Shown: positions 39,616 to 49,500, counted from the first letter of the stretch. The stretch: DNA of 53,622 nt from Actinomycetota bacterium (GCA_016213625.1 JACQZZ010000114.1:1-53622), one strand, 5' to 3'. Made by a program: numbers and translations. Notes: generated from the sequence alone by a model not told the origin.

Positions 39616-39999
39616 ATGAACGGCGTCACCTACGACACCGGCGCCCTGATCGCCGCCGACCGCAACGACCGACCGATGTGGGCGCTGCACGCCGGCTTCC
39701 TCGCGCTCGAGGTCTCCCCCACCGTCCCGACCCCGGTCCTCGCCGAAGCGTGGCGCGGCGGATCCCGTCAGGCAAGCCTGGCGCGCTTCCTCGCCCTGTG
39801 CACCACCGAACTTCTCACCGAGGAACAGGCCAAGGCCGTCGGGGTGCTCGCCGCGCGTGCCGATCACGATGACATCGTCGACGTCACAGTCGTCGAAGGA
39901 GCAGTTCGACGCCACGACGCTGTCGTCACCTCGAATTCGACCCACATACGAAAGATCGCCGATGCCGTCCGCGCTCGCCTGACGGTTGAGAACGTCTGA
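39616..39999 (+). CDS. PIN-domain toxin 2 (VapC-like)
   Basis: 127 residues, full length and collinear with toxins 1 and 3. YDTGALIAADRND, LAEAWRGG and DIVDVTVVEGAVRRHDAVVTS keep the PIN acidic residues. Its antitoxin is frameshifted, so it may be held by the paralogous antitoxins 1 or 3, be weakly translated, or carry an inactivating change not obvious here. Confidence 0.82.
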   Translation: MNGVTYDTGALIAADRNDRPMWALHAGFLALEVSPTVPTPVLAEAWRGGSRQASLARFLALCTTELLTEEQAKAVGVLAARADHDDIVDVTVVEGAVRRHDAVVTSNSTHIRKIADAVRARLTVENV

Positions 40000-40080
40000 C
40001 GGCGCCACCTCCGGCGGATACGTCCGGACCGCCACGCCCGTCTCCACAAACGCTCTGACAGTCCCGCGGGCTGATCCGGA

Positions 40081-40356
40081 TCAGTTACGTGTCGTGGTGA
40101 GCGCTTCGAGGCGGGTGCGGTAGTCGTCGGGTTCGATCTCGCCGCGGGCGAGGCGTTCGGCGAGGATCTGCTGCGGATTTGGCGCATGTGGAGCGGGAGG
40201 CCCGGTGACGGCTGCGTGCTCGTGGGTGCCGGAGCGGCGGAGCAACGCGACACCGAGCCAGATGACGCTGGCGAACACGAGCAGCATCATGATCGTCATC
40301 GGGATCCAGCCCCAGCCGAGCCCGTCGTGCATGTCGTTGTTCCAGTTGCCGTGCAT
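40081..40356 (-). CDS. SHOCT-domain small membrane protein
   Basis: 91 residues from ATG 40356 with GGAGG 5 nt upstream. One membrane helix (IPMTIMMLLVFASVIWLGVAL, shortened) is followed by a His/Pro-rich linker and the SHOCT motif PQQILAERLARGEIEPDDYRTRLEAL (cut). Common at the edge of copper loci; no enzymatic role known. Last gene of the copper block on this strand. Confidence 0.8.
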   Translation of the reverse strand: MHGNWNNDMHDGLGWGWIPMTIMMLLVFASVIWLGVALLRRSGTHEHAAVTGPPAPHAPNPQQILAERLARGEIEPDDYRTRLEALTTTRN

Positions 40357-40417
40357 CACGGCCTCCATTCGTTGTCGTGTCCAGGTGCGTGAAACATGCG
40401 GTCCATCGGGCTGGCCT

Positions 40418-40975
40418 TCAGTCTCGGAAATCGCCGGTGACGGCGACGTCGAGGACCGACGTGGTGCCGTCGGCGTATTGCACGGGGACGTGGAGTGTCA
40501 TGTCGTGGGCGCCGTCCATGCCGGGGTGCATCGAGAGCTCGAAGGTCAGTTCGGTGGACTGGTCGGGCTGGAGGGTGGTGGGGCCGGTGTAGGTGAGGGC
40601 GCCGGGGCAGCACCCCTCCTTGATCTCGACGTGAGGTGTGCCGAGGGTGACGGCCTGGGTGCCGGTGTTCTGGAACGTCCAGTTGGGTCGCACAGCGACG
40701 TTCAGCGCGACGCGTCCGAGGGACCACAGGCTGGGCGAGGCGGTGACCCCGTCGACTTCGGTGACGCCGCTGCCGGCGCCGGGTGTGGCGATGATCGGCA
40801 TACCCATCGAGTTGGTCTCGCCGGTTCGCTCTACGGCAGTTCCAGCTGATGATCCGCCGCTGGTGAGGGCGAACACGGTGAGGATCGCGACCACGGTGAC
40901 GGTGATGATGCCGAGGATCCAGTGGTTGCGGTGGGCCCGCTGGCGGTCGGCGCGGCGGGTGGTGGTGTTGGTCAT
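40418..40975 (-). CDS. Membrane-anchored DUF1573-like protein
   Basis: 185 residues from ATG 40975, overlapping the next upstream gene's stop by 4 bp. One N-terminal anchor (WILGIITVTVVAILTVFAL), then a beta domain with NWTFQNTGTQAVTLGTPHVEI, KEGCCPGALTYTG and DQSTELTFELSMHPGMDGAH (cut). The N-G-T-(V) immunoglobulin-like pattern and a CC pair suggest a DUF1573-like external domain; CC and Met could bind copper (inference). Confidence 0.65.
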   Translation of the reverse strand: MTNTTTRRADRQRAHRNHWILGIITVTVVAILTVFALTSGGSSAGTAVERTGETNSMGMPIIATPGAGSGVTEVDGVTASPSLWSLGRVALNVAVRPNWTFQNTGTQAVTLGTPHVEIKEGCCPGALTYTGPTTLQPDQSTELTFELSMHPGMDGAHDMTLHVPVQYADGTTSVLDVAVTGDFRD

Positions 40976-41427
40976 GACGATGCTCCAGAGCTGAACAGTG
41001 ATGGGGGTGGCCCGTATTGGTCGATGATCGAGGTGCGCACGTCGGCGATCGGCACGCCGGCGGCGAGCTGCTCGCGGGCGGTTTCGGTTTCGTTGCCGCA
41101 CACCGCACAGCCCGAGGCGTGGGCGTCCCACGCGCCGGTGGCGGTCATATAGCAGTCGGCGAGGTTGCGGTGGCCGAGGCTGTGGTCGCACCCGCAGTAG
41201 CAGGGAATCTGCGCGAGGTCGGCGACGTGTTCTGCGGCGTAGTGGTAGTCGGCGGCGATGGCTGGCGTGACGGTCGACAGCTCTACCGTCACGACGGGTG
41301 CTGCAGCCATGGCGTGGTCGGGGTCTGCGCCGCTCGCACCGCGGATCAGTCCGACGATGCCGAGTGCGATCAGTGCGAGCACCGCGAGTTCGAAGCCGAT
41401 GATCTTGATCCACGGTCGGGCGTTCAT
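40972..41427 (-). CDS. PCYCGC-motif membrane-anchored protein
   Basis: 151 residues from ATG 41427. N-terminal anchor IIGFELAVLALIALGIVGLI, then the eponymous PCYCGCDHSLGHRNLADCY near residue 77 and a second Cys pair SGCAVCGNE, six Cys and several His in all (PF13798 pattern). Probably a metal-binding external protein in copper homeostasis. It is overlapped 4 bp on both sides. Confidence 0.8.
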   Translation of the reverse strand: MNARPWIKIIGFELAVLALIALGIVGLIRGASGADPDHAMAAAPVVTVELSTVTPAIAADYHYAAEHVADLAQIPCYCGCDHSLGHRNLADCYMTATGAWDAHASGCAVCGNETETAREQLAAGVPIADVRTSIIDQYGPPPSLFSSGASS

Positions 41428-41654
41428 CGCGGACCCGCCGGTGCATGCTCCTCGTGCGGGACATTCTTCGCGTGCTGAGGCGCCGAATTGGGCTGGCGCA
41501 TCAGCAGCCACATCACGATGCCCATCACCATCGGGCAGATCAGCAGGGCGAGGCTCACGCCGGCGAGGGCGGCGCCGCCGTTACCGGCGACGAGGAACCA
41601 CGCGGCCAGGCCGACCGCGGCGAACACACAGATCAGGTGGTGTCGGTGGCTCAT
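41424..41654 (-). CDS. Small two-helix membrane protein (DUF2933-like)
   Basis: 76 residues from ATG 41654. MSHRHHLICVFAAVGLAAWF, then LAGVSLALLICPMVMGIVMWLLM and a His/Pro-rich tail. The His start and C-P-M-V-M helix are like small DUF2933-type proteins in copper operons. Overlaps both neighbours by 4 bp. Confidence 0.65.
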   Translation of the reverse strand: MSHRHHLICVFAAVGLAAWFLVAGNGGAALAGVSLALLICPMVMGIVMWLLMRQPNSAPQHAKNVPHEEHAPAGPR

Positions 41655-42034
41655 GACCCTGTCCCTCCGTGATGCGCCTCGTGTTGCGTCTGACTCTGCT
41701 CGGGTGCGGTGGTCATCGAGCCGGCCATTGCGGCGTGGGCCTTGTCGCACTGAGCGAGGGCCTCGTCGTCGATGCTGCCCTTCATCATCTGGTGCATCAT
41801 CGAGTGCATCGCCGACATGTCGGTCGAGCCCATCATGGCGGCCATCCCGCTGTGGTCGCCGGCCATCATCGAGCCCATGTCGGGCATCTGACTCATCGGC
41901 ATCGAGACCGTCGTCGGGGTGGTCAGGGTGGTGCTTGTGGCGGCGGAGCTGCCGGCGAACGAGAGTCCGAGCACCAGTCCTGCGGTCACCACCGTGGCGC
42001 CGATGGCACCGAGTGTTCGAGTTCGTGGCTTCAT
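41651..42034 (-). CDS. Met/His-rich exported protein
   Basis: 127 residues with AAGGAGG before ATG 42034. An export signal (residues 1-30), then a region dense in Met and His: MPMSQMPDMGSMMAGDHSGM, MSAMHSMMHQMMKG, and a tail HEAHHGG. This composition is typical of external Cu(I)-binding proteins. First gene of the copper operon read to 40081. Confidence 0.72.
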   Translation of the reverse strand: MKPRTRTLGAIGATVVTAGLVLGLSFAGSSAATSTTLTTPTTVSMPMSQMPDMGSMMAGDHSGMAAMMGSTDMSAMHSMMHQMMKGSIDDEALAQCDKAHAAMAGSMTTAPEQSQTQHEAHHGGTGS

Positions 42035-42131
42035 GGTTCCTCCTTGACGAGGACCACTGTGCGCTGCAGATGTGGAGGGCGGATGGAGACGACGTGCACG
42101 AGCTGCGGTTTCGTCGGCCCGCCAGCGACGC

Positions 42132-43505
42132 CTACTCGGCGGGTGCCGCCGGCATTGTCACGGTGAGTCGCGCTCCCCCGCCGGCCACGTTGCCGGCGGT
42201 GACCGATCCGTGGTGCACGGCGACCAGTTCGGCGACAACTGCGAGACCGATGCCGCTGCCGCTGGCCTTGTCACCGTTCACGCCGCGCCAGAAGCGTTCG
42301 AACACGTGCGGCAAGTCCTCTTCGGGGATGCCCGGGCCGTTGTCGACGACCTCGAGCGACGCGGTACTTCCGTCCGAACGGGTGCTGATGGTGATCGCAC
42401 CGCGGGCGGGAGTGAACTTCACAGCGTTGGCGATCAAGTTGACCGCGATCTGATGCAACCGGTCGGCGTCGCCGATCGCCGCTGCCGGCTCGACGTCGAC
42501 CGTCAGGGTGATTTCACGATCGTCGGCCAGCGGGCGAAGCAGGTCGGCGGCAGATGCCGCCACGGCGGCGAGATCGACCCGGTCGGCGCGGGGCCGCAGA
42601 CCGGCTGCTTCGGCTGCCGCGAGGGTTTCCAGGTCACCGACAAGGCGTCGCAGGCGGGAGACCTCGTCGTTGAGGGACCCGAGGACCTCCGGGGTCGGCC
42701 GATCGACTCCGTCGAGCAGTGCCTCGGTCGACCCCTGCAAGATGGCCAGTGGAGTGCGCAGTTCGTGGGCGACGTCGGCGACGAGGTTGCGGCGGAGGCG
42801 ATCCTCGCGATCGAGGTGATCGGCCATCCCATTGAAGGCCTCGGCGAGCGTGCGCAACTCGCCGGGGCCATCGGTGTCGACCCGGGTGTCGCGCCGGCCC
42901 GCGGCGAGATCGCCCGCCGCGGTGGTGAGCGCGGTGACCGGTCGCGTGACACGCACGGACACATACAGCGCGACGACCAGGGCTACACCGGCAGCGATCA
43001 GTACCCCGAGGATCGCTGTGCGAGCGAGCGCGTCGCGGACGTGGCGTTCGGCTTCCATGGCCTGGGTGGGGAACCGCAGCATCACGGCCCCGACGTTCTT
43101 GCCGTCGACGACGACGGCAGCCGAGACGGGATCACCGCGCGGTGTGTCGACGGACGCGAGGCCGTGCATCTGCATCATCATCGACGCCAGCGCGTCGGTC
43201 GGCGCGGCGACCACTTCGCCATTGGCGTCGACGATGGTCAATGTCGCCTGGCTCCTCGCGGCGACCGCCGCGGCGCCGGCCAGGTCTGCGGTCGCCCAAC
43301 CATCCGCGCGCTGGTAAGCGTCACCTGCCGCGATCGCCGTGGCCGACAGGTCGTCGTCACGCTGGCGGTCGGTGAGTCCGGACACCTCGTTGCGCGCCGA
43401 CAACATCGTCAGCGCGGCGAACACCGCAACAGCCGCGAGGGCGACGGTCAGGAACGCCAACGCAAGCCGGACACCGAGCGGGCCGAGCAGCGGACGACCT
43501 GCCAC
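42132..43505 (-). CDS. Sensor histidine kinase
   Basis: 457 residues. Two membrane helices (about 10-32 and 165-187) enclose an external domain with a Met-rich ASMMMQMHGLAS, a plausible copper sensor site. A HAMP follows (RVTRPVTALTTAAGDLAAG), then the His box VADVAHELRTPLAILQG, N box NLIANAVKFTP and G boxes DNGPGIPEED and GSGIGLAVV. It follows the response regulator gene by 2 bp. Confidence 0.9.
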   Translation of the reverse strand: MAGRPLLGPLGVRLALAFLTVALAAVAVFAALTMLSARNEVSGLTDRQRDDDLSATAIAAGDAYQRADGWATADLAGAAAVAARSQATLTIVDANGEVVAAPTDALASMMMQMHGLASVDTPRGDPVSAAVVVDGKNVGAVMLRFPTQAMEAERHVRDALARTAILGVLIAAGVALVVALYVSVRVTRPVTALTTAAGDLAAGRRDTRVDTDGPGELRTLAEAFNGMADHLDREDRLRRNLVADVAHELRTPLAILQGSTEALLDGVDRPTPEVLGSLNDEVSRLRRLVGDLETLAAAEAAGLRPRADRVDLAAVAASAADLLRPLADDREITLTVDVEPAAAIGDADRLHQIAVNLIANAVKFTPARGAITISTRSDGSTASLEVVDNGPGIPEEDLPHVFERFWRGVNGDKASGSGIGLAVVAELVAVHHGSVTAGNVAGGGARLTVTMPAAPAE

Positions 43506-43507
43506 CG

Positions 43508-44203
43508 TCAGGCCCGGTCCCGCGACAGGCCAAGCCGATACCCAGCACCGAGCACCGTCTCCACGACTGTCGGGTCATGGGGGTCCGGTTCGATCTTGCG
43601 GCGCAGGTTCTTGATGTGCGAGTCGACCGTTCGTTCGTAGCCGTCGAACTCGTACCCGCGAACCCGGTTCACCAACTCGCTGCGCGAGAACACCCGACCC
43701 GGCGACGACGCCAACACGGTCAGCAACGACCACTCCGTCGGCGTCAACTCCACGACGACACCCGAAACGGTCGCCTCGTGCCGCACCTCATCGATGACGA
43801 GCCCTCCGCCACCGAACGAGCTGACCGACGTGTCGACCGATGAGACCGCGCTGCGGCGGAGCACCGCCTGCACGCGCAGCACCAGTTCCCGTGGGGAGAA
43901 CGGCTTGGTCAGATAGTCGTCGGCGCCGAGCTCGAGGCCGTGGATGCGATCCGCCTCGCCTGACTTCGCGGTCAGCATCACGATCGGGAGACGCCCTGCG
44001 TACTCCGTGGCGATCGTCTCGCCGGCGACGTCGGGCAGATTGAGGTCGAGCACGAGTAGATCGATCCCACCGCGTTCGAGGATCGACATGGCCTCAGCGC
44101 CGGAACCGGTCGTGACCACGGCGAGGTCCTCGCGTTCGAGATAGCGGCGCACGAGGTCGCGGATCTTCACCTCGTCCTCGACTACCAGCACGGTCACGCT
44201 CAC
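43508..44203 (-). CDS. OmpR-family response regulator
   Basis: 231 residues from GTG 44203. Receiver residues: acidic EDE at 9-11, phospho-acceptor in LLVLDLNLPD near 53, MLTAKSG and Lys in YLTKPFSP. Winged helix C-terminus: LTPTEWSLLTVLASSPGRVFSR (cut) and ERTVDSHIKNLRRKIE. It is divergent from the cupredoxin and CopB genes and probably activates them in response to copper (inference from neighbours). Confidence 0.9.
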   Translation of the reverse strand: MSVTVLVVEDEVKIRDLVRRYLEREDLAVVTTGSGAEAMSILERGGIDLLVLDLNLPDVAGETIATEYAGRLPIVMLTAKSGEADRIHGLELGADDYLTKPFSPRELVLRVQAVLRRSAVSSVDTSVSSFGGGGLVIDEVRHEATVSGVVVELTPTEWSLLTVLASSPGRVFSRSELVNRVRGYEFDGYERTVDSHIKNLRRKIEPDPHDPTVVETVLGAGYRLGLSRDRA

Positions 44204-44367
44204 GAATCGACTCTACGACGGCCTCGACACTCGCTCGCGTGTAGCCCTGGCGAAACCAGACGGTCTGCACCGGGCCTCCACACGTTCTGCACACGGGATC
44301 GCCACAGTGCTCGTACAGCCGGGTGCAGACGCGTACCCGGACCGAGACCCCAGAAGAGGGCAATCCG

Positions 44368-44838
44368 ATGACGCACACACTTCGCCGCCTCCCGCTGATC
44401 GCCGGCATCGTGGCAATGACCACGCTCGTCGCCGCATGTGGGGAGACCCGTCAGTCCAGCTCTGACGCGACTAGCGATTCGGCCGCTGCGCCGGCCGGGG
44501 CGAGGACCGTCGACATTGCCATGGAGGACATCAAGTTCGACCAGACCAAGCTCACCGTCAAGACCGGTGAGACCATCGACTTCCGGTTCACCAACACCGG
44601 CCAGATCCCCCACGACGCCTTCATCGGCGACGCCGACGCCCAGATGGAACACGACGACGAGATGGCACACATGGGCGACGCATCGACCCACTCGATGGGC
44701 GAGGCCGCGATCACTGTTCAGCCTGGCGCCGCCGGCGAGCTCGCCTACACCTTTGCCGCACCCGGCACGTACGAAGTCGGCTGTCATCAGCCCGGTCACT
44801 ACGGAGCTGGCATGAAGATCGAGGTCACCGTCGAGTGA
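44368..44838 (+). CDS. Cupredoxin-like lipoprotein
   Basis: 156 residues from ATG 44368 with AAGAGGG upstream. Lipobox TTLVAAC (Cys near 25), then a plastocyanin-like domain: MEDIKFDQTKLTVKTGETID, His in GQIPHDAFIG, a His/Met/Asp-rich insertion MEHDDEMAHMGDASTHSMG, and Cys, His, Met in VGCHQPGHYGAGM. External copper carrier or chaperone. Confidence 0.84.
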   Translation: MTHTLRRLPLIAGIVAMTTLVAACGETRQSSSDATSDSAAAPAGARTVDIAMEDIKFDQTKLTVKTGETIDFRFTNTGQIPHDAFIGDADAQMEHDDEMAHMGDASTHSMGEAAITVQPGAAGELAYTFAAPGTYEVGCHQPGHYGAGMKIEVTVE

Positions 44839-44964
44839 TGCGGTCAACGCAGGCACCGCGGTCGGATGACGTAACACCATGACAACAGCCGCGTGACAGG
44901 ACCCGATCGCATCCTGACCATGTCGACGACCGTCGCACTAGCGGTCACCAGCAAAGGGACCACG

Positions 44965-45423
44965 ATGGACCACACGACGACGACCGACCACCACCACGCC
45001 GCACACCCTGATCCGCGCGTCGCTCCCGACTCGGGGCATGGCCACGGACACGACTCAGGCCACCACGGCGAGCCTCAGGTCGAACATCGCGGTCACGGCG
45101 GACACGCTGGCCATGGCGATCACATCGGGATGTTCCGACGGCGCTTCTGGTGGAGCTTGCTGCTCACCGTGCCAGTGGTGTTGACCAGCCACATGATCAT
45201 GGACTGGTTCGGCTACTCGCTGGACTTCCGAGGGATCGAGTGGGTCGGGCCGATCCTCGGCACGGTCATCTACGCATGGGCGGGATGGCCGTTCCTCGAA
45301 AGCGAACCCGACGCGCAGGTTCTTCCGGCCGCTCCCGTAGGCCTGTGGGCGACCGGGCTCGGCCAAACTTGCCCGGGGGCGGCCATCCGGAAGTCCAACC
45401 CGAACACGTCCGATTCCCGCTAG
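44965..45423 (+). pseudogene. CopB-type P1B ATPase, truncated N-terminal fragment
   Basis: From ATG 44965 (AAAGGGA upstream). A His-rich N-terminus (TTTDHHHAAHPD, HGHGHDSGHH, HGGHAGHGDHIGMFRRRFW) and the first two membrane helices, RRFWWSLLLTVPVVLTSHMI and WVGPILGTVIYAWAGWPFL (cut), match CopB-like copper/silver ATPases. Homology stops at about 45297; the remaining 40 codons are unrelated and run into repeat D. All catalytic domains (TGE, CPC, DKTGT) are missing. Confidence 0.8.
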
Positions 45424-45701
45424 CGCAAGAAGTCTGTGCAGGAATCGTGGCCCCACCAAGGACGCACGCGCTCACAGAAGGCGTGGTTGACCTCGCTGAC
45501 CTGCTGTTTGTTCGTGCCCGGGGCGGGGTTCGAACCCGCACGTCCTTTCGAACAAGGAGGTTTAAGACTTCACTTCCACGTCCGTTGCGTCCGGCTGAGT
45601 CCGTCTGGCCTGCTCACGTCCACGGCCGTTGTCCGCCCGCGTCCGTCTGATCCGCCAAAGTCCGGCACGTGCGGCCGAGTCCTGTGCAGGAAATGTGCAG
45701 G
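45407..45701. repeat. att-like repeat D with tRNA-Leu 3' half
   Basis: 295 bp. tRNA-Leu 3' half at 45515-45570 (T-stem GCGGG/CCCGC, variable arm GTTC-GAAA-GGAC with a G-T pair). The left GTGCAGGA repeat is degenerate (GTGCAGGAATCGTGG), the right one is GTGCAGGAAATGTGCAG. It directly follows the truncated ATPase and precedes toxin-antitoxin pair 3. Confidence 0.85.
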
Positions 45702-45715
45702 ACTTCTCGTTGCGC

Positions 45716-45736
45716 TGTCCTACCTCCTGTCCTACC
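45716..45736 (+). promoter_or_regulatory. Antitoxin operator: two TGTCCTACC repeats
   Basis: TGTCCTACC at 45716-45724 and 45728-45736, same arrangement as at copies 1 and 2. Confidence 0.6.
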
Positions 45737-45744
45737 ATCCTCTC

Positions 45745-46005
45745 ATGGCCCAACGACAGAAGCGATCGATCTCACTTCCCTCCGACCTGGCCGACGCGAT
45801 CGACGTGGCGGCCACGGCAGAGGGCACGACGGTCAGCGCGTGGATCGCCGAGACCGCTGCGCACCGGCTCCGGATTGACGCCGGCCGCCAAGGTGTCGCC
45901 GAGTGGGAACGCCAGCACGGCGTACTCACGCCCGACGAGATCGCCGATGGGCTCACCCGAGCGAGGGCGATGCTCCGTCGTCGGCCGGCACGCAAGAGTG
46001 CCTGA
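45745..46005 (+). CDS. Antitoxin 3 (ribbon-helix-helix-like)
   Basis: 86 residues, intact. KRSISLPSDLADAIDVAATAEG, TTVSAWIAETAAHRL and a complete C-terminal VAEWERQHGVLTPDEIADGL (in parts). Its stop directly abuts the toxin ATG. Differs from antitoxin 1 at a handful of positions, so cross-neutralisation of toxin 2 is plausible. Confidence 0.82.
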   Translation: MAQRQKRSISLPSDLADAIDVAATAEGTTVSAWIAETAAHRLRIDAGRQGVAEWERQHGVLTPDEIADGLTRARAMLRRRPARKSA

Positions 46006-46389
46006 ATGAACGGCGTCACCTACGACACTGGCGCGTTGATCGCCGCCGACCGCAACGACCGACGAATGTGGGCATTGCACTCCGGCTTCCTCGCGCTCGA
46101 GGTCTCACCCACCGTTCCGACCCCGGTGCTCGCCGAGGCCTGGCGCGGCGGACCGCGCCAGGCGAGCCTTGCCCGCTTCCTCGCCCTGTGCACCACCGAA
46201 CCTCTCACCGAGGATCAAGCCAAAGCCGTCGGGGCACTGTCAGCGCGCGCCGAGCACGATGACATCATCGACGTCACTGTCGTCGAAGGAGCCATCCGCC
46301 GCCACGACGCCGTGGTGACATCGAACCCCACGCACATCCGCACGATCGCGGATGCAGTGCGCGCCCGACTCACCATCGAGACCGTCTGA
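46006..46389 (+). CDS. PIN-domain toxin 3 (VapC-like)
   Basis: 127 residues, with YDTGALIAADRND, LAEAWRGG, AEHDDIIDVTVVEGAIRR and DAVVTSNPTHIRTIAD. Acidic PIN residues retained. It ends 118 bp before the convergent STAND gene's stop; the stretch 46390-46507 shows no further feature. Confidence 0.83.
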   Translation: MNGVTYDTGALIAADRNDRRMWALHSGFLALEVSPTVPTPVLAEAWRGGPRQASLARFLALCTTEPLTEDQAKAVGALSARAEHDDIIDVTVVEGAIRRHDAVVTSNPTHIRTIADAVRARLTIETV

Positions 46390-46507
46390 CGACCCGCGCG
46401 GACTTCGACGGCCGGAGACTTCAGATCGCCCACTCGCATCCGTTCCATGTGTGCTGTGCGCGCCGAGGAACACGATGAAGTCGGCTCCCGCACGACGATA
46501 CGCGGGC

Positions 46508-49500
46508 TCACCGGACACCTGTCGGGCAGGTCTCCCGATACGGCCCGATGTCGCCGAGATAGCGGTCCCACTCTTCACGGGTGAGATTCCGTCCAGCCGC
46601 ATTGCAGGCGATGGTGGCGCGGCGCTTCGCGTCCAGCTCATAGGCCACGATCGGCTCCCCCGGAGCACCGATGAGCACCTGGGAGCCGACGACCGCCGCC
46701 GAGTACCGACCCGTGAAGTCGTCGGCTACCACGAGACCGACACCGATCTGTTCACCGGACTCGACGTCGATGACGCGGAGTTGGCCCTGAAGTCCCTGCC
46801 CGATGAGCCGCGTCCCGTCCGGTGAGAAGATCACGTTCTGGAGCCCCGCACCGCCGGGCAGCACTCGGACGCCCCCGTCCGTCAGCGACACGAATCGGAG
46901 TGGGGTACCCGGGCCGACGATGGCGACGTGGTCCAGGTCGGGTGTCACGACGCCGGCCCAGCCGATCTGGTGATCCTGCGCCACCTCACCGGTCGCTGCG
47001 TCGAGCACCCAGACACGCTCGGAGGCGAAGGTGGACGCGGTGACCAGCCGACCGTCGGCACTCCAACCGGTTCCGATGATCAGCTCGGGAGCAAGGAGGG
47101 TGCTCCATTGGATCGTCCCGTCCCTCGCGTCGAGCCGGTGGACCGAGCCGCCGATGTCGGTGACCAGGATCGATGATCCATCCGGGGAGAACACCGGTCG
47201 GATGAAGCCGCCCGGCCCCGGAGACGACCACAGCCGATCACCGGTTGCGGCGTCGAACAGCCGGGTCTCCCCGACCCTGACCGCAGCGATGGTCCGTGCG
47301 TCGGGCGACAGGGCGAACTTGACGTCGACCTCGGCCAGATCGATCGAGACTGGGAACCCGATCTTCTCCAGCGTGTCGGATCGGTACCGCTGCAACCCAT
47401 CGACCTGGTCGACCAGGAGGACCGAACCGTCCTGGTTGAGCGAGAAGTAGCCGCGCAGCACCTCACCGTCGACGCGCAGGGTCTCGCCCACCGAAGAATG
47501 CTCCTCGAGGTCGATCACCACCAAACCACCGTTCGCGGTGGACACCAGGGTTCCGTCGAGGAGTTCGGCGATCGCACCGACCAACGCCGCCGACCGGGCC
47601 TGGGGCCGCAGGTCGCGCTCCACCAGGAGATAGCTGCCCGTGAAGCTCACCAGGATCCTCCCGTCCGCACGAATGTGCAGGCCACGGGGAAGCGACTGCA
47701 GTTCGAGGGATCGCTGCATGCCGGAGCCGTCGAGGGCCACACCGAACAACTGGGCCGGCCGCGCCTCGGGGAGGTCGATTGCCAGCACCTCGGAGGACTC
47801 CGCGAACGCCAAGCCGATGATCGGAGCGGGGTGACCCATCAGGAGTGGCCGCACCTCCCCGGTCCCGAGATCGACCGCCCACACTCCGCTGTTGGTCGAC
47901 GGAACCTCCAGGGTCGAGACCACCAGCCCGGCGCCGTCGGGGCTGGAGGCCATCGCCCACACCAGCCCCTGCATCGTGAGCTGGATGTCCGGTGTGGACG
48001 CCTCCGGTCCGACGACCTGTAGCTGCGACCCTGAACCGACCACGAGGGCTCCGTCGGGCAGATAGGTGATCGGCCAAGGCCCGTTGACGCCCGGCTCGAT
48101 GGGGATGTCCGGGGCACGGGGTCGACCGCTTCGGGTGTCGAAGCGACGGACGACCCCGGAGGGAAGCGACACGGCCAGTTCCCGGCCGTCGGGTCGCAGC
48201 TGCATCGTCCCGGCCTCGCCGAGCTCGATGATCACCCCGGTGGGTCGAAGGGTTGTCCCGTCGACCACAACCACCGACGGTGTCAGGGCGGTTCCTTCCA
48301 CCATCACGGCCACCGTTCCGCCGGCGGCAACGATCGCCGACCGGGACTGGACACCCTCGACGCCGAGGCTCACGAACCGCAGCACTCCAGGCTCGGCGGT
48401 CAGGGCCGTGGCCAACGCGCCTTCGGAAGCGACCGAGGGTTCCCGACGGTACGCCTCGACGGCGAGCAGGAGACTGAGTTCTCGCTGGGTGGATGCGAGG
48501 CCGGCCGCATCGGAGAGCAGACGCCGGAACGCCGACGCATCGCGGGCTGCGAGGGCCTCTGCTTCGCTGGCCGCGGCCTCTCGTTCACGTTCACGCGCGG
48601 ACGCCTCGTTGAGTGCCGCCAGATCGGCGTTGCGATCGGCCCGGCGGCCCGCTCCGACGGCAAGCGCGGCGGCGACCGTGGAGAACACTGCCAGCACCGC
48701 CAGCACGGTCATCACGGTTCGCGCCCGTCGGCGGCTCCGGGACTGCCGCCGCATGGAGGTCTCGAGGAACTCTGCCTCCAGTTCGGTAAGCTCGTGGTCC
48801 GGTTCGGCCCGCAATGCTGCAGCGTCGGCGAGCCGCGGCCCTCTCAGGAGATCGTCGTCCTGTCGCCCACCGTCGTGCCACGCGGTCGCCGCAGCATGCA
48901 GTGCGAGGTGAACCCGCTGTGCGCTGCGGTCGTGTGTGATCCATTCCCGCAGCCGTGGCCAGTGACGGAGCAGGGACTCGTGGGCGATCTCCACGGTCGG
49001 CTCCCGATCGAACGGGTCGACGTCGAAGGTGAGCAAGCGCGCTGCGCCGAAACGTTCCAGCACGACCGACGGAACGGACACCAGCTCATGTCGGCGTAGG
49101 CGACGACGCGCGTCATCGGAGCCGTCGCCGGGCGCCACGAGACGCGTGAACACGCGTCGCGCCGCGGCGACATCGTCTCCACCGAGGGTGTCCATGACCG
49201 ACTCCGCCCGCCGGTGAAGTGCCCCACCGATGCCACCGATCTTGCGGTACGCGTCCGCGCTCATCGTTCCTTTGGATCGCTGCTCGTAGAGCTCCGTGAG
49301 GGCGTACTGCAACAGGGGCAGGCTGCCTGGCGCGGCGGCAACATCCGCGGCCAGCGCCGCGACCAGGCCCGGGTCGGTTCGGACACCCACGTGTGCTGCC
49401 GGTCCCGTGATCGCCGCAGCGAGATCAGCAGCACCGAGCGGCGCGATCGCGAACGTGCCTCGGCGCATCAGGGGCCCGAGAACCGGATCACCGAGAGGAC

